From JAPLGE01 sp964355545 (GTDB lineage Bacteria; Bipolaricaulota; Bipolaricaulia; UBA7950; UBA9294): DNA of 21,101 nucleotides. The position numbers and the translations under genes were made by a program. Shown here one piece after another: positions 6,799 through 15,400 of the stretch; positions within the stretch are counted from its first letter, which is position 1, and the number at the start of each line of letters is the position of its first letter. The notes below the pieces were generated by a model. That model made no database searches. It saw only the letters and a list, made by a program, of their open reading frames with translations, and was not told where the DNA came from. The stretch covers positions 1 through 21,101 of the forward strand of contig CAYHEK010000022.1 in the NCBI GenBank assembly GCA_964355545.1, written 5' to 3'.

Positions 6799-7125
6799 TC
6801 ACAACACCTGAATCCCGAGGGTCTCTTCTTGCACCACGAGGTCGCTCGGATACTCCTTGGCCAGGATCTTGAGCCCGATGACCAGGGTCTCCATGATCGC
6901 GTCGATCTCGCGGTTCAGATGAGCATCGCTCCGATCGACGACGAGGCGAATCTCCTCCCCCACGAGGAGCTCGGGGTCGAGGTGGAGGTAGTCCACCATC
7001 GAGCCGACCGCCGCCTGGAGGAGGTGGAACGTGCTCGCCGCGGCGACCCCTCCCTGGGGAACCCCTCGGCCGGTGAGGGAGAGGATCCGATTCTGGTCAT
7101 CGCGCTGGACAACGATCTCTCCCAC
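6799..7125 (-). CDS. Prp/YsxB-family protein lacking the protease catalytic residues
   Basis: This is a 108-residue protein between rplU and rpmA, the invariant place of Prp, the cysteine protease that trims L27 in Firmicutes. The fold pattern matches the family: a first strand pair (EIVVQRDDQNRILSLTGRG), a long Ala-rich helix (AAASTFHLLQAAVGSMVDYL), strands around EEIRLVVDR, and a last helix (IDAIMETLVIGLKILAKEYP). The active His in the GHA motif is replaced by Arg (GRG, R20), and the active Cys before the helix by Ala (A28/A29). It is therefore probably not a protease. The GTG start at 7125 follows a GGGGG stretch just after the rplU stop. Family assignment is by recall of sequence pattern and gene position. 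Confidence 0.82.
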   Translation of the reverse strand: MGEIVVQRDDQNRILSLTGRGVPQGGVAAASTFHLLQAAVGSMVDYLHLDPELLVGEEIRLVVDRSDAHLNREIDAIMETLVIGLKILAKEYPSDLVVQEETLGIQVL

Positions 7126-7133
7126 CTTTCCCC

Positions 7134-7448
7134 CTAGGCCTCGATCGCCGTGATGAGCGTCCTCATGTACTCCTGACGGTGCCCTTTCTTTCGTCGATAC
7201 CCCTTCTTGCTCTTGTATTTGAATACGATGATCTTGTCCTGCAAGCCCTGCTCGCGCACCTCGCCCTTCACGCGTGCCCCCTCGAGGTAAGGAGCCCCCA
7301 CGCGCGCGCCCTCCTCGTCCACGACGAGGAGGACTCGGTCGAACTCGACCGGGCTGCCTACTTCGACCCCGTCGATCCGCTCGTGGTCAAGCAGCGTTCC
7401 TTCCTCAACTCGGTATTGCTTTCCACCCGTCTCAATTACCGCATACAT
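7134..7448 (-). CDS. rplU: 50S ribosomal protein L21
   Basis: This is a 104-residue L21: MYAVIETGGKQYRVEEGT at the start, DRVLLVVDEEGARVGAPYL in the middle, and the basic signature KYKSKKGYRRKKGHRQEY near the end. L21 binds 23S rRNA near L20. The ATG at 7448 is preferred over the TTG at 7463 because a GAGGTG Shine-Dalgarno lies 7 nt before it and the family starts MYAVIE. A near-consensus promoter lies directly upstream, giving a leader of only about 18 nt, too short for a structured L21 leader. Confidence 0.97.
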   Translation of the reverse strand: MYAVIETGGKQYRVEEGTLLDHERIDGVEVGSPVEFDRVLLVVDEEGARVGAPYLEGARVKGEVREQGLQDKIIVFKYKSKKGYRRKKGHRQEYMRTLITAIEA

Positions 7449-7472
7449 ACCAAAGCACCTCAATCCCAGCCG

Positions 7473-7501
7473 ATTTTAGCGATCCGGTTTCTTGTTTTCA
7501 A
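7473..7501 (-). promoter_or_regulatory. Sigma-70-type promoter for rplU and downstream genes
   Basis: On the minus strand TTGAAA (7501-7496) and TAAAAT (7478-7473) are separated by exactly 17 bp, each matching the consensus at five of six bases. The region is an AT-rich island in GC-rich DNA between the metG stop and rplU. Transcription would start near 7466, about 18 nt before the rplU ATG. Confidence 0.75.
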
Positions 7502-7505
7502 TGGC

Positions 7506-9449
7506 TCATCCGATTGGCGTCCCCGGCCCGACCTTGCGGTCCGGGACGAGGAGTGCGAGCTCGTCTCCACGAGCCGCAAGGAGCATGCACTCCGAGACGA
7601 CCCCCTTGATCCGGCTTGGCTCGAGGTTCGCCAGGACCGCGACCTCTCGGCCGACGAGGTCCTCGGCGCGATAGGCGTCGCGGATCCCGGCGGCGGTCGT
7701 CGCGATCTCGTCCCCCAGGTCGATCGTCACTCGGTAGAGTTTGTCGGCACCCGGGATCGGCGCCGCCGACCGGATCGTCCCCACCCGCAGGTCTAGCTTC
7801 GAGAACTCCGCGATCCCCGGCTTCTCGCGCTTCTTGGCTTCGAGTCTCTCCCGCATCTTCTCCACGTCGATCCGTTCGAGAAGGACCCGCTCGTCGGAGA
7901 GGCGCCGGCCGCCGTCCGGCGCGGCGAGGTCCGCAAAGCGGGGGACCGAGATCCCCATCACCGAAAGGACCGCGGAGGAGAAGCGCGGGAGGTAGGGATA
8001 GAGGAGGATGGCCATCCCCTTGACGAGGTGGAAGGCGCTCGCCACGGCGGCATCGCCCTCGCCCTCCCAGGGCCTCTTCCGCTGGAAGTACTCGTTTCCG
8101 AACGTCGCCAGAGCGCAGACCGTCCGCAGGGCGCCGGCGAGGCTCCCTCCCTCGAGCGCCCGCTCGTAGGAGGAGACCTCCCTTGCCAGCCGCTCCTCGA
8201 CCTCGGGATCGAGGTCCCTCGCCGGGACCACCCCGGCGTACCGAGTCTGAACGAAGGAGAGGACGCGGTTGATCAGGTTAGAGACGTTCGAAATGAGGAC
8301 GCCGTTCACCGCCTTCTCGAGCTCCTGCCAGGAGAAGTTCACGTCGCGCCCCTCCGGCCGGTTGTAGAGGAGGTAGAAGCGCCAGAGTTCCGCATCCATG
8401 GCCTCCAGGGCCGCGTCACAGTACACGCCTATCCCGCGGCTCTTGGAGAAGGTCGCCCCGTCGATCCAGTTCAGGTACTCCGTCGCGGCGATCTGATCGG
8501 GGAGGTGGTAGCCCCTTCCGGAGGCGATCAGCTGCCCAGGGAAGATGAGCGTGTGGAAGGGGATGTTGTCCTTGCCGATCGTGTACACCTGGTGGACGTC
8601 GTCGCCGAACCAGTAGTCCTTCCATCCCGAGCCGCCCTCGAAGTGCTCGATCGTGGCGGAGACGTAGCCGAGGGCCGCCTCTCCCCACACGTAGATCACC
8701 TTCCCCTCCGCGCCAGAAAACGGGGCCGGGATCCCCCAGGAGATGTCGCGCGTCATCGCCCGCGGCTTCAGGCCCTCCTCGATCATACGCTCTGTGAAGA
8801 GCTGGACGTTCCCTTGGAAGTCGCGCGAGGCGACGTAGTCGCGCAGCCTGGGGGTGAGGGCCTCGAGGTCGAGGTACCAGTGCCGCGTCGAGCGGAATTC
8901 GATATTCCCTTTTCCGCAGAGGCTGCAGACCGGATCGCGGAGCTCCTCCGGCTCGTGGATCGTCCCACAGACGTCGCACTGGTTCCCCATCGCGCCTGAG
9001 GCACCGCAGTGGGGACAGGTCCCGGTGATGAACCGGTCAGCGAGGAAGAGGTGGCAGTTCCGGCAGTAAGCGCGCTCCTCCTCGTGGGAGACGATGTAGC
9101 CGTTTTTCTCCATCTCAAGGTAGATCTCGCGCACAAAGCGCTTGTGGACCTCCGACTCGGTCGTCGTGTAGTGATCGAACGCAATCCCGAACCCATCGAT
9201 CACCGCGCGGATCCGCTCGTGGCTCCGCAAGGCGAGCTCCGCGGGTGAAACCCCCAAGCGCAGGGCCTCATACTCGATCTGAGTCCCGTGGGCGTCGCTC
9301 CCCGAGACGTAGAGGACCTCGTGCCCGCGCATCCGAAAGTAGCGCGCGAAGACGTCTCCCGAGAGGAGCGAGGAGACGAGGTTCCCCAGGTGCGGAACCC
9401 CGGAGGCGTACGGCCATGCGCTCAAGACAAGGATCCTCTTCTTCTCCAT
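7506..9449 (-). CDS. metG: Methionyl-tRNA synthetase with C-terminal tRNA-binding domain
   Basis: This is a 647-residue class I synthetase that charges tRNA-Met. The Rossmann fold starts AWPYASGVPHLGN; the HIGH motif is HLGN (20-23) and the KMSKS loop is FSKS (334-337). The connective insert carries two four-cysteine zinc knuckles (C129, C132, C145, C148 and C158, C161, C175, C178). The anticodon-binding helical domain contains NVSNLINRVLSF. The last 105 residues (543-647, KLDLRVG, IPGADKLYR, SRIKGVVSECML) form an EMAP-II-like tRNA-binding domain that aids dimerisation and tRNA capture. The HLGN/FSKS/two-knuckle combination resembles archaeal-type MetRS. A GAGGAG Shine-Dalgarno precedes the ATG. 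It heads the minus-strand translation unit. Confidence 0.97.
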   Translation of the reverse strand: MEKKRILVLSAWPYASGVPHLGNLVSSLLSGDVFARYFRMRGHEVLYVSGSDAHGTQIEYEALRLGVSPAELALRSHERIRAVIDGFGIAFDHYTTTESEVHKRFVREIYLEMEKNGYIVSHEEERAYCRNCHLFLADRFITGTCPHCGASGAMGNQCDVCGTIHEPEELRDPVCSLCGKGNIEFRSTRHWYLDLEALTPRLRDYVASRDFQGNVQLFTERMIEEGLKPRAMTRDISWGIPAPFSGAEGKVIYVWGEAALGYVSATIEHFEGGSGWKDYWFGDDVHQVYTIGKDNIPFHTLIFPGQLIASGRGYHLPDQIAATEYLNWIDGATFSKSRGIGVYCDAALEAMDAELWRFYLLYNRPEGRDVNFSWQELEKAVNGVLISNVSNLINRVLSFVQTRYAGVVPARDLDPEVEERLAREVSSYERALEGGSLAGALRTVCALATFGNEYFQRKRPWEGEGDAAVASAFHLVKGMAILLYPYLPRFSSAVLSVMGISVPRFADLAAPDGGRRLSDERVLLERIDVEKMRERLEAKKREKPGIAEFSKLDLRVGTIRSAAPIPGADKLYRVTIDLGDEIATTAAGIRDAYRAEDLVGREVAVLANLEPSRIKGVVSECMLLAARGDELALLVPDRKVGPGTPIG

Positions 9450-9484
9450 CGCTCCTCACGACGTTAAGCTAGGAATAACGTAGA

Positions 9485-9513
9485 ATTATACAGGCCTTCC
9501 AGGAGAGCGCCAA
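9485..9513 (-). promoter_or_regulatory. Sigma-70-type promoter for metG
   Basis: On the minus strand TTGGCG (9513-9508) is followed after 17 bp by a perfect TATAAT (9490-9485). The start would be near 9478, giving a leader of about 29 nt to the metG ATG. The 165-nt gap between the divergent metG and hutU genes (9450-9614) holds this promoter; I see no equally good plus-strand promoter for hutU in it. Confidence 0.75.
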
Positions 9514-9614
9514 TCAACCAAGGTCGCTCGGCCGTCTTTAGCATCTCCTGGCTACTCGCCATCAGGCAAAGGGAGTTGAAGGAAGGAGCGCCGATCGGCT
9601 ACCCTAGAGGCACG

Positions 9615-11291
9615 ATGAACGAGCGCGGTCGAGAGAGGGTCGTGCGCGCGCCGCGGGGGACCGACCTCCACTGCAAGGGATGGCCGCAGGAGGCGGCGTG
9701 GCGGATGATCCAGCACAACCTCGACCCGGAGGTCGCCGGAGACCCGGCCCACCTGATCGTCTACGGCGGGACGGGAAGAGCGGCGCGCTCCTGGGAGGAC
9801 TTCGACCTCATCCTCCACTCGCTCGAGGAACTGGAAGAGGACGAGACCCTCCTCGTCCAGTCGGGCCGGGCGGCCGGCGTCTTCAAGACCCATCCCGACG
9901 CCCCACGCGTCCTGATCGCGAACGCCCTCCTCGTCCCCGATTGGGCGACGTGGGACGAGTTCCGCCGCCTCGAGGCGCTCGGGCTCACGATGTACGGCCA
10001 GATGACCGCGGGGTCGTGGATCTTCATCGGGACCCAAGGGATCCTCCAAGGGACCTACGAGACCCTGGCCGAGTGCAGCCGCCAGCACTTCGGGGGGACG
10101 CTCGAGGGGCGGCTCGTCCTGACCGCCGGCCTCGGCGAGATGGGCGGAGCGCAGCCCCTGGCGATCACGATGAACGAAGGAGTCGGGATCATCGTGGAGG
10201 TGAACCGCGCGAAGATCGAGCGCCGCCTCCAACTTCGCCAGCTTGACCGCGCGACCGACTCTCTCGACGAGGCCCTCCGCCTCACCCTCGCGTCAAAGAA
10301 GAAGGGAACCCCCCTCTCCGTCGGCCTCCTCGGGAACGCCTCCGACGTCCTCCCGGAGATCCTCGCGCGAGGGATCGTCCCGGACGTCGTCACGGACCAG
10401 ACCTCGGCCCACGACGCACTCTGCGGCTACGTCCCAGGCGGGATCCCCTACGAGGAGGCTCTCACCCTGCGCGAGAGGGACTCCAACCGCTACATCGAGC
10501 TGGCCTACCAATCCATGGCCAGGCACGTCGAGGCGATGAACGGGTTCCTCGACCGAGGGGCGGTCGTCTTCGACTACGGGAACAACCTCCGCGGCCAGGC
10601 CGAGACGGCGGGAGTGAAGGACGCCTTCCGCTTCCCCGGCTTCGTCCCAGCCTACATCCGCCCCATGTTCTGCGAGGGGAAGGGGCCGTTCCGCTGGGTC
10701 GCCCTGTCCGGCGACCCCAAGGACATCTGGCGCACCGACCGGGCGATCCTTGAGCTCTTCCCGCACGATGAACCCCTGCGGCGTTGGATAAAGCAGGCAC
10801 AGGAGAAGGTGACCTTCCAGGGGCTCCCCTCCCGCATCTGCTGGCTCGGCTACGGCGAGCGCGCGAAGGCCGGCCTTTGCTTCAACGCCCTCGTCCGATC
10901 GGGAGAGGTGCGGGCGCCGATCGTGATCGGCCGCGACCACCTCGACTCGGGCTCCGTCGCTTCCCCGTACCGGGAGACGGAGGGGATGAAGGACGGCTCG
11001 GACGCGATCGCGGATTGGCCGATCCTGAACGCCCTGTTGAACGCCGTCGCGGGGGCGACCTGGGTCGCCGTCCACCACGGCGGCGGGGTCGGGATCGGAA
11101 AGAGCATCCACGCTGGCCTCGTCATCGTCGCCGACGGAACGGCCGCGGCGGACCGGCGTCTCGAGCGCGTCCTCACCTGCGACCCCGGCGTAGGGGTCGC
11201 CCGACACGCAGACGCAGGCTACGAGCGGGCGATCGAGGTCGCGCGGACGCGCGGGGTGAAGATCCCCCGCCTGGAGCGAAAGGGAGGCTAG
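9615..11291 (+). CDS. hutU: Urocanate hydratase
   Basis: Urocanase converts urocanate to 4-imidazolone-5-propionate with tightly bound NAD+ as catalyst, the second step of histidine breakdown. The 558-residue length matches the family. Motifs seen are LIVYGGTGRAARSW, MYGQMTAGSWIFIGTQGI, the NAD-binding TAGLGEMGGAQP, DQTSAHD, MFCEGKGPFRWVALSGDP, and RICWLGYGER with the catalytic Cys at residue 409 (C410 in the Pseudomonas enzyme), then GRDHLDSGSVASPYRETEGM and HHGGGVGIG. The ATG at 9615 has AGAGG four bases upstream; a TTG at 9576 is less likely. No hutH, hutI or formiminotransferase lies in the window. The next gene, 5 nt on, is a sulfur-carrier-like protein. Confidence 0.96.
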   Translation: MNERGRERVVRAPRGTDLHCKGWPQEAAWRMIQHNLDPEVAGDPAHLIVYGGTGRAARSWEDFDLILHSLEELEEDETLLVQSGRAAGVFKTHPDAPRVLIANALLVPDWATWDEFRRLEALGLTMYGQMTAGSWIFIGTQGILQGTYETLAECSRQHFGGTLEGRLVLTAGLGEMGGAQPLAITMNEGVGIIVEVNRAKIERRLQLRQLDRATDSLDEALRLTLASKKKGTPLSVGLLGNASDVLPEILARGIVPDVVTDQTSAHDALCGYVPGGIPYEEALTLRERDSNRYIELAYQSMARHVEAMNGFLDRGAVVFDYGNNLRGQAETAGVKDAFRFPGFVPAYIRPMFCEGKGPFRWVALSGDPKDIWRTDRAILELFPHDEPLRRWIKQAQEKVTFQGLPSRICWLGYGERAKAGLCFNALVRSGEVRAPIVIGRDHLDSGSVASPYRETEGMKDGSDAIADWPILNALLNAVAGATWVAVHHGGGVGIGKSIHAGLVIVADGTAAADRRLERVLTCDPGVGVARHADAGYERAIEVARTRGVKIPRLERKGG

Positions 11292-11296
11292 CCACG

Positions 11297-11590
11297 ATGG
11301 TAGAGGACGAGACGATCACCGTCACGGTGAAGTTCTTCGGCGGCCTGCGCGCGCTCGTCGGGCCTGGGGCCGTGGACGTCTCCCTCAGGCGCGGGGCTTG
11401 CCTCGACGAGCTTCTCGCGAAGCTTTACGCTCTCTTCCCTGGCCTCTCGGAGAAGCTCCGTCCCGGCGTCACGCAAGGCTACATCCACGTCCTCCTCGAC
11501 GGCCGAAACGTCCTCTTCCAGAGCGAGGGGAACCCGCCGCTCCCCCACGGGTCCACCGTGGCGTTCGTCCCGCCGATCGGCGGCGGTTAG
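11297..11590 (+). CDS. MoaD/ThiS-family sulfur-carrier-like protein
   Basis: This is a 97-residue protein with a beta-grasp pattern: an opening strand ITVTVKFFGGLRALVG, a helix near LDELLAKLYALFPGLSEKL, strands YIHVLLDGRNVLF, and a closing HGSTVAFVPPIGGG. It ends in Gly-Gly-Gly. A C-terminal Gly-Gly is the site where E1-like enzymes adenylate MoaD and ThiS before sulfur loading. The short form and the VAFVPPIGGG end resemble MoaD more than ThiS. It starts 5 nt after the hutU stop with its SD (AAAGGGAGG) inside the end of hutU. A candidate E1 partner lies just beyond in convergent orientation. Its real role could be molybdopterin or tungstopterin, thiamine, or another sulfur transfer. Confidence 0.85.
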   Translation: MVEDETITVTVKFFGGLRALVGPGAVDVSLRRGACLDELLAKLYALFPGLSEKLRPGVTQGYIHVLLDGRNVLFQSEGNPPLPHGSTVAFVPPIGGG

Positions 11591-11621
11591 CGCGCCTTCC
11601 TCGCCTCAACGAGAGGGCCGA

Positions 11622-12398
11622 TCAGGGGCGCTTCTCCTCGAGGAACTCGTAACGCCCCTCACCGCAGCAGGGGCAGCTCGGGCTGCGCGGGACGGGCTGC
11701 GCGATGAAAGTCCCGTCCCAGAGGTCGTAGGTGACGAGCTTGATCACGGGGTCGGCCGCGCCGAGGAGGACGCGGATCCCTTGAGTCACCTGCGTCGCCA
11801 CGATCGCCCGCGGGACGGTGTTGAGGAGCCCGGCGTTCCCCGCCGTGAGGACCCTCTCCTCGGGAGCGGGAGTGAGAAAGAGACAGCGCAGGCACGGTCC
11901 CACCCCCGGGAGGATCGGCATCGTCATCCCGTACGTCGCCGCCACCGCGGCGAACACCCAGGGGACTCCGTGCTTCACGCAGGCGTCGTTCAGGAGGTAG
12001 CGAGAGGGGAGGTTGTCGAAGCCGTCGAGGACGAGGTCGACCCCCGCAAGGAACCGCTCCACGTTCCCCCTCTCCACCCGCTCAACGTCGTACGTCACCT
12101 CGATCGTCGAGTTGATCCGGCGGAGGGCCTCCGCCACTGCGCTCGCCTTGGGCCGGCCGACGTCCGCCTCTTCAAGGAGGACCTGGCGCTGGAGGTTATT
12201 GAGCTCGACCGTGTCCGAATCGACGAGCCGAACTCGACCGACCCCGGCCCGGGCGAGGGTCTCCGCCGCGTTCGTGCCCAGGGCGCCGCAGCCGGCGACG
12301 AGGACGCTCGCACCGGCGAGCCTCCTCTGACCCTCCTCCCCGATCTCGGGGAGGGTCCGCTGCCGGACGTAGCGATCCCCTTCGTCGGGCATCCTCAT
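11622..12398 (-). CDS. MoeB/ThiF/HesA-family E1-like adenylyltransferase
   Basis: This is a 258-residue E1-like enzyme of the family that adenylates the C-terminal Gly of small beta-grasp sulfur carriers. It has RYVRQRTLPEIGEEGQRRL, the nucleotide-binding loop VLVAGCGALGT (GxGxxG, about 35-42), VDSDTVELNNLQRQ with the ATP-contacting Arg, the DGFDNLPSRYLLN motif, and a zinc site from CLRC (169-172) and CPCC (242-245). The position of the conserved crossover Cys (C187 in E. coli MoeB) reads LTAGNAG, with no Cys, so it probably adenylates but does not form a thioester or disulfide there. The ATG at 12398 has a GGGAG site. It is last in the envelope unit, 21 nt after the barrel gene, and converges on the MoaD-like gene with a 31-nt gap. 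Confidence 0.88.
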   Translation of the reverse strand: MRMPDEGDRYVRQRTLPEIGEEGQRRLAGASVLVAGCGALGTNAAETLARAGVGRVRLVDSDTVELNNLQRQVLLEEADVGRPKASAVAEALRRINSTIEVTYDVERVERGNVERFLAGVDLVLDGFDNLPSRYLLNDACVKHGVPWVFAAVAATYGMTMPILPGVGPCLRCLFLTPAPEERVLTAGNAGLLNTVPRAIVATQVTQGIRVLLGAADPVIKLVTYDLWDGTFIAQPVPRSPSCPCCGEGRYEFLEEKRP

Positions 12399-12419
12399 CT
12401 TTCTCCCTCACCTCCGTCT

Positions 12420-15400
12420 CTAGAAGCTCGCCGCGACGAAGAGCTCGACGAGAAGGCCGTGGAAGAGCCCTCCATCGGACTTCGTCCCCCCAAGGTAGGA
12501 AAGAGAGAGGGAGGTGCGCCAGGTCTCGGAGAGGACAAGGTCCGCGCTCCCCTTCAGGTCGAGGTCGAGGTCCGCCCCTTTCTCGTCCGCGTCGTAGTTT
12601 CCCTCGAGGTCGATCCGCAAGAAGAGGGGTTCGGAGACGGCGTGGGAGAAGGAGTTGCGCACGGTCACGCTGAGCCTCTCTTCCTCGCGGTCGCTCATCC
12701 CGCGCACCACAACGGATAGGTCGTCGCGCGTCCCTCCTGCGGGGGTCCACGCCAGGCGCCCGCTCAGGGTGCGGGTGAGCGTGGGCCGCGCCTCGCCCTG
12801 GTAGATCACCGCATTGACGGTCTCCGTGTAGGTCAGGCTCGGCTTGAGGTGCGCGAAGCCGGAGTAGTCGAGGCTCACGCTCAGCCGGTCGGTCCGCTGC
12901 TCGCGCGCCTCTCCCAGGCCGGAGATCTCCACACTGTAGGCCCCACGCGCCGTGAGGGCGGCGAGGCTCCCTCGCAACGTCCCCCGCGCGGAGAGGGAGA
13001 GGATCCCCTCCTTCTCTTCGATCGAGGCGTCGACGCCGGGGGTGAACTGCCAAGCGACGAGGTCGATCCGCGCGAAGGCGACCTCGAGACGGCCGGTCTC
13101 CTGCGTGCGCCAGTCGGCTCCCGCAAGCGTGTGGCTCGCCGAGCCCGTGTAGTTCAGAGTCACCTGGAACGGATCGAACGCGTGCGACCAAGTCGCCCTT
13201 CCTCCCCACGTCTCCTCCTTGTTCTCTTCCCCGCCGCTTGCGGCCATCGGCCTGGCCCAGCTCGCCCCGAGCGAGAGCTCCCGGGTGAGGGCCCAGGTCC
13301 CCTCGAGGCGGAGGAGGCTGTCGCGGTCGAGGCTCTGGGAGACGAGGTTCGCGGTGAAGGCGTCGCTCACCCGCAGAGAAAGGTCAAGCGTCTCCCCGAA
13401 CAGCCGGCCGCTCAGGCCCAGGGCGTAGGAGAGGCTTGCGTCGTCGAATCCCTGGTGGGACCGATCGTCGTTCCCAAGCCCAAGCCCAAACGAGAGATCG
13501 AGGCGCGGGCCGAAGTCCCAGGTAAGCGAGGCCTTGCTCGCGAGCGCGCTCGCGGGGTGGCCTGTCTCGACGTCGACGAGGTAGTAGCTGTGGGAAAGGG
13601 CGAGGTCGAGCCCCTCGAAGGGACGCGCGGTCGCGGAGAGCTCCCAGCCGGTCGAGTCGCGGCGATCGAGGCGCCCAATCGAGGTGAAGGTCGGCGAGAC
13701 GCTCTCGAAGCTCCCCGAAAGGGAGAACGTCCCCATCTCGCGGTGAAAGTCGAACCGGCCGAGGAAGCCCTCGTCGGTGTGCCCCTCGGCTGGGATGTCG
13801 GCGAAGCGCGAGAGGTCGCGACCGTCGATCCCCGTCTCGTCGCTATCGAAGCGTTCCAGTCCGCCGTCTTCCCTCCAGATGGCGAGCCTGTAGTCGGCGT
13901 CGGCCCTGCTCCCGATCCAGACGGCTCCGTCTCGATCGACGGCGAGGGCCGTGATCGCCCAGCCCGGGATGGGCGACGCGCCCCCCGAGGCCCGATAGAG
14001 GCCGTCATCGGCCCCGTACCACAGCTCTCCCTCGACCGTGGCGAGGGCGTAGACCGCCTTTCCGAAGACGATCCAGCCTGCTCCGGCCCCGTCGTGGAAG
14101 GAGCGAATCCCCAACCCGCAGGCAACGTAGAGGGTATCCCCGTCGAGGAGGAGGTCCGCCGCCACGAGCCCTTCCGTCCCGGGGAGTTGGACAAGCGTCC
14201 CTGTCTCGACGTCGAGGCGGAAGAGTCCCTCCTCCGCGGCGATGTACAAGGTCTTCCCGTCTCCCGCTAAGTGGAGGATCTTCCCCAGGGCGAGGAACGG
14301 TTCGTCGACGTAGATCTTCCAGCTCGCCGGGTCATCGATCTCATGGACCAAGACGGACGCCAACCCGCCCTCCGTCCCCACCCACAGGGTTCCCTCGACG
14401 AGGAGGACGGCGCGGACCGAGGAGTTGGGAAGGCCGTCGCTCTGGTAATAGCGGCGCCAGTTCCCCACCCGCGCGAGCGGCGCCTCCCCCTCAAGCGAGA
14501 GGACGGTCAGTCCGGAGGCGGTGGCGAAGAAGACCCGCTCCCCGTCGCTCGTCATGTCGTACACGCGGCTCCCCGAGAGGCCGTCCGACGTGTCGTAGGC
14601 CGTCCACTCGCCGTCCTCGTAGACGCTGATCCCGCCAAGGTGGCTGGCAAACGTGTATCCGGAAAGAGAGAGGAGGGAGGTCACCTCGTTTGAGAGGTTC
14701 CTCCGCGCGTTGTTGTCGAACGGAAATCGGTCGTAGTTCAGCCCCAAGGTGACGTCGGCGGAGAAGCCATCGAGCGTCACCGTTCCCACCAAGCCGCAGA
14801 CCGTTTGCCGGTTCGGCATCGTGCGCGCCTGGTCCGGATCGACGAGCGGGGTCGGGCTGTCCGCCGCCTGAAGGGCGCTCAGCTCGAGGGTGACCGCCTC
14901 CGAGAGCGGAAGCTCGAGACTCGCCCCGTAGAAGTTGCTTGAGTACTCGGCAGAGCTCCCCAGCCCACCCCGCGAGCGCTCGTAGTCGATGCGAATCGTG
15001 TCTTCCTCGCCCACCTCCGTGAAGAGAATGAGCGTCCCAATGTCGTAGTCGATCGTGTAGTCGGTGTCGCGCACGAGGAGCTTCCCGTTCAGGTAGACCT
15101 TTTCGCTCCCCTGCACGAGGGCAAGCCCCAGTTGGAAGACGCCCCCGGAGATGGCGTAGTCGAAGGAGACGCGCGCCTCGTTCCGGGCATCCGCGAAGAA
15201 GCTCTCCGGAAAGTCGAACTCGACGACCCCTGCCTCAAGGTAGGGGGTCGCCCGGTAGTCACTGAGATCCGGCTCGCTGATCGCTCGGAACGTCCCCCCC
15301 TCGAGTGAGACCTCGACGACGACCGAGTCCTCCGTGATGTCCGTCTGTCCCAAATAGTAGAAGCGGTGCCGCTCCCCGTTCGCGAGGAGGTAAGGGTCGC

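Noticed and set aside
4800..6872. Plus-strand open frame of 690 codons
   Set aside because: It is antisense to nadD, obg and rpmA, with no recognisable domain and a composition rich in Arg, Pro and Ser.
9520..9614. Plus-strand promoter for hutU
   Set aside because: Only poor -10-like strings such as TAGCAT are present without a spaced -35. I could not support a site.
11591..11621. Bidirectional terminator between the convergent MoaD-like and E1-like genes
   Set aside because: The 31-nt gap has no stable stem followed by a T-run on either strand.
12849..14270. Plus-strand open frame of 473 codons
   Set aside because: It is a shadow of the giant outer-membrane protein gene, with no motif and no plausible start.
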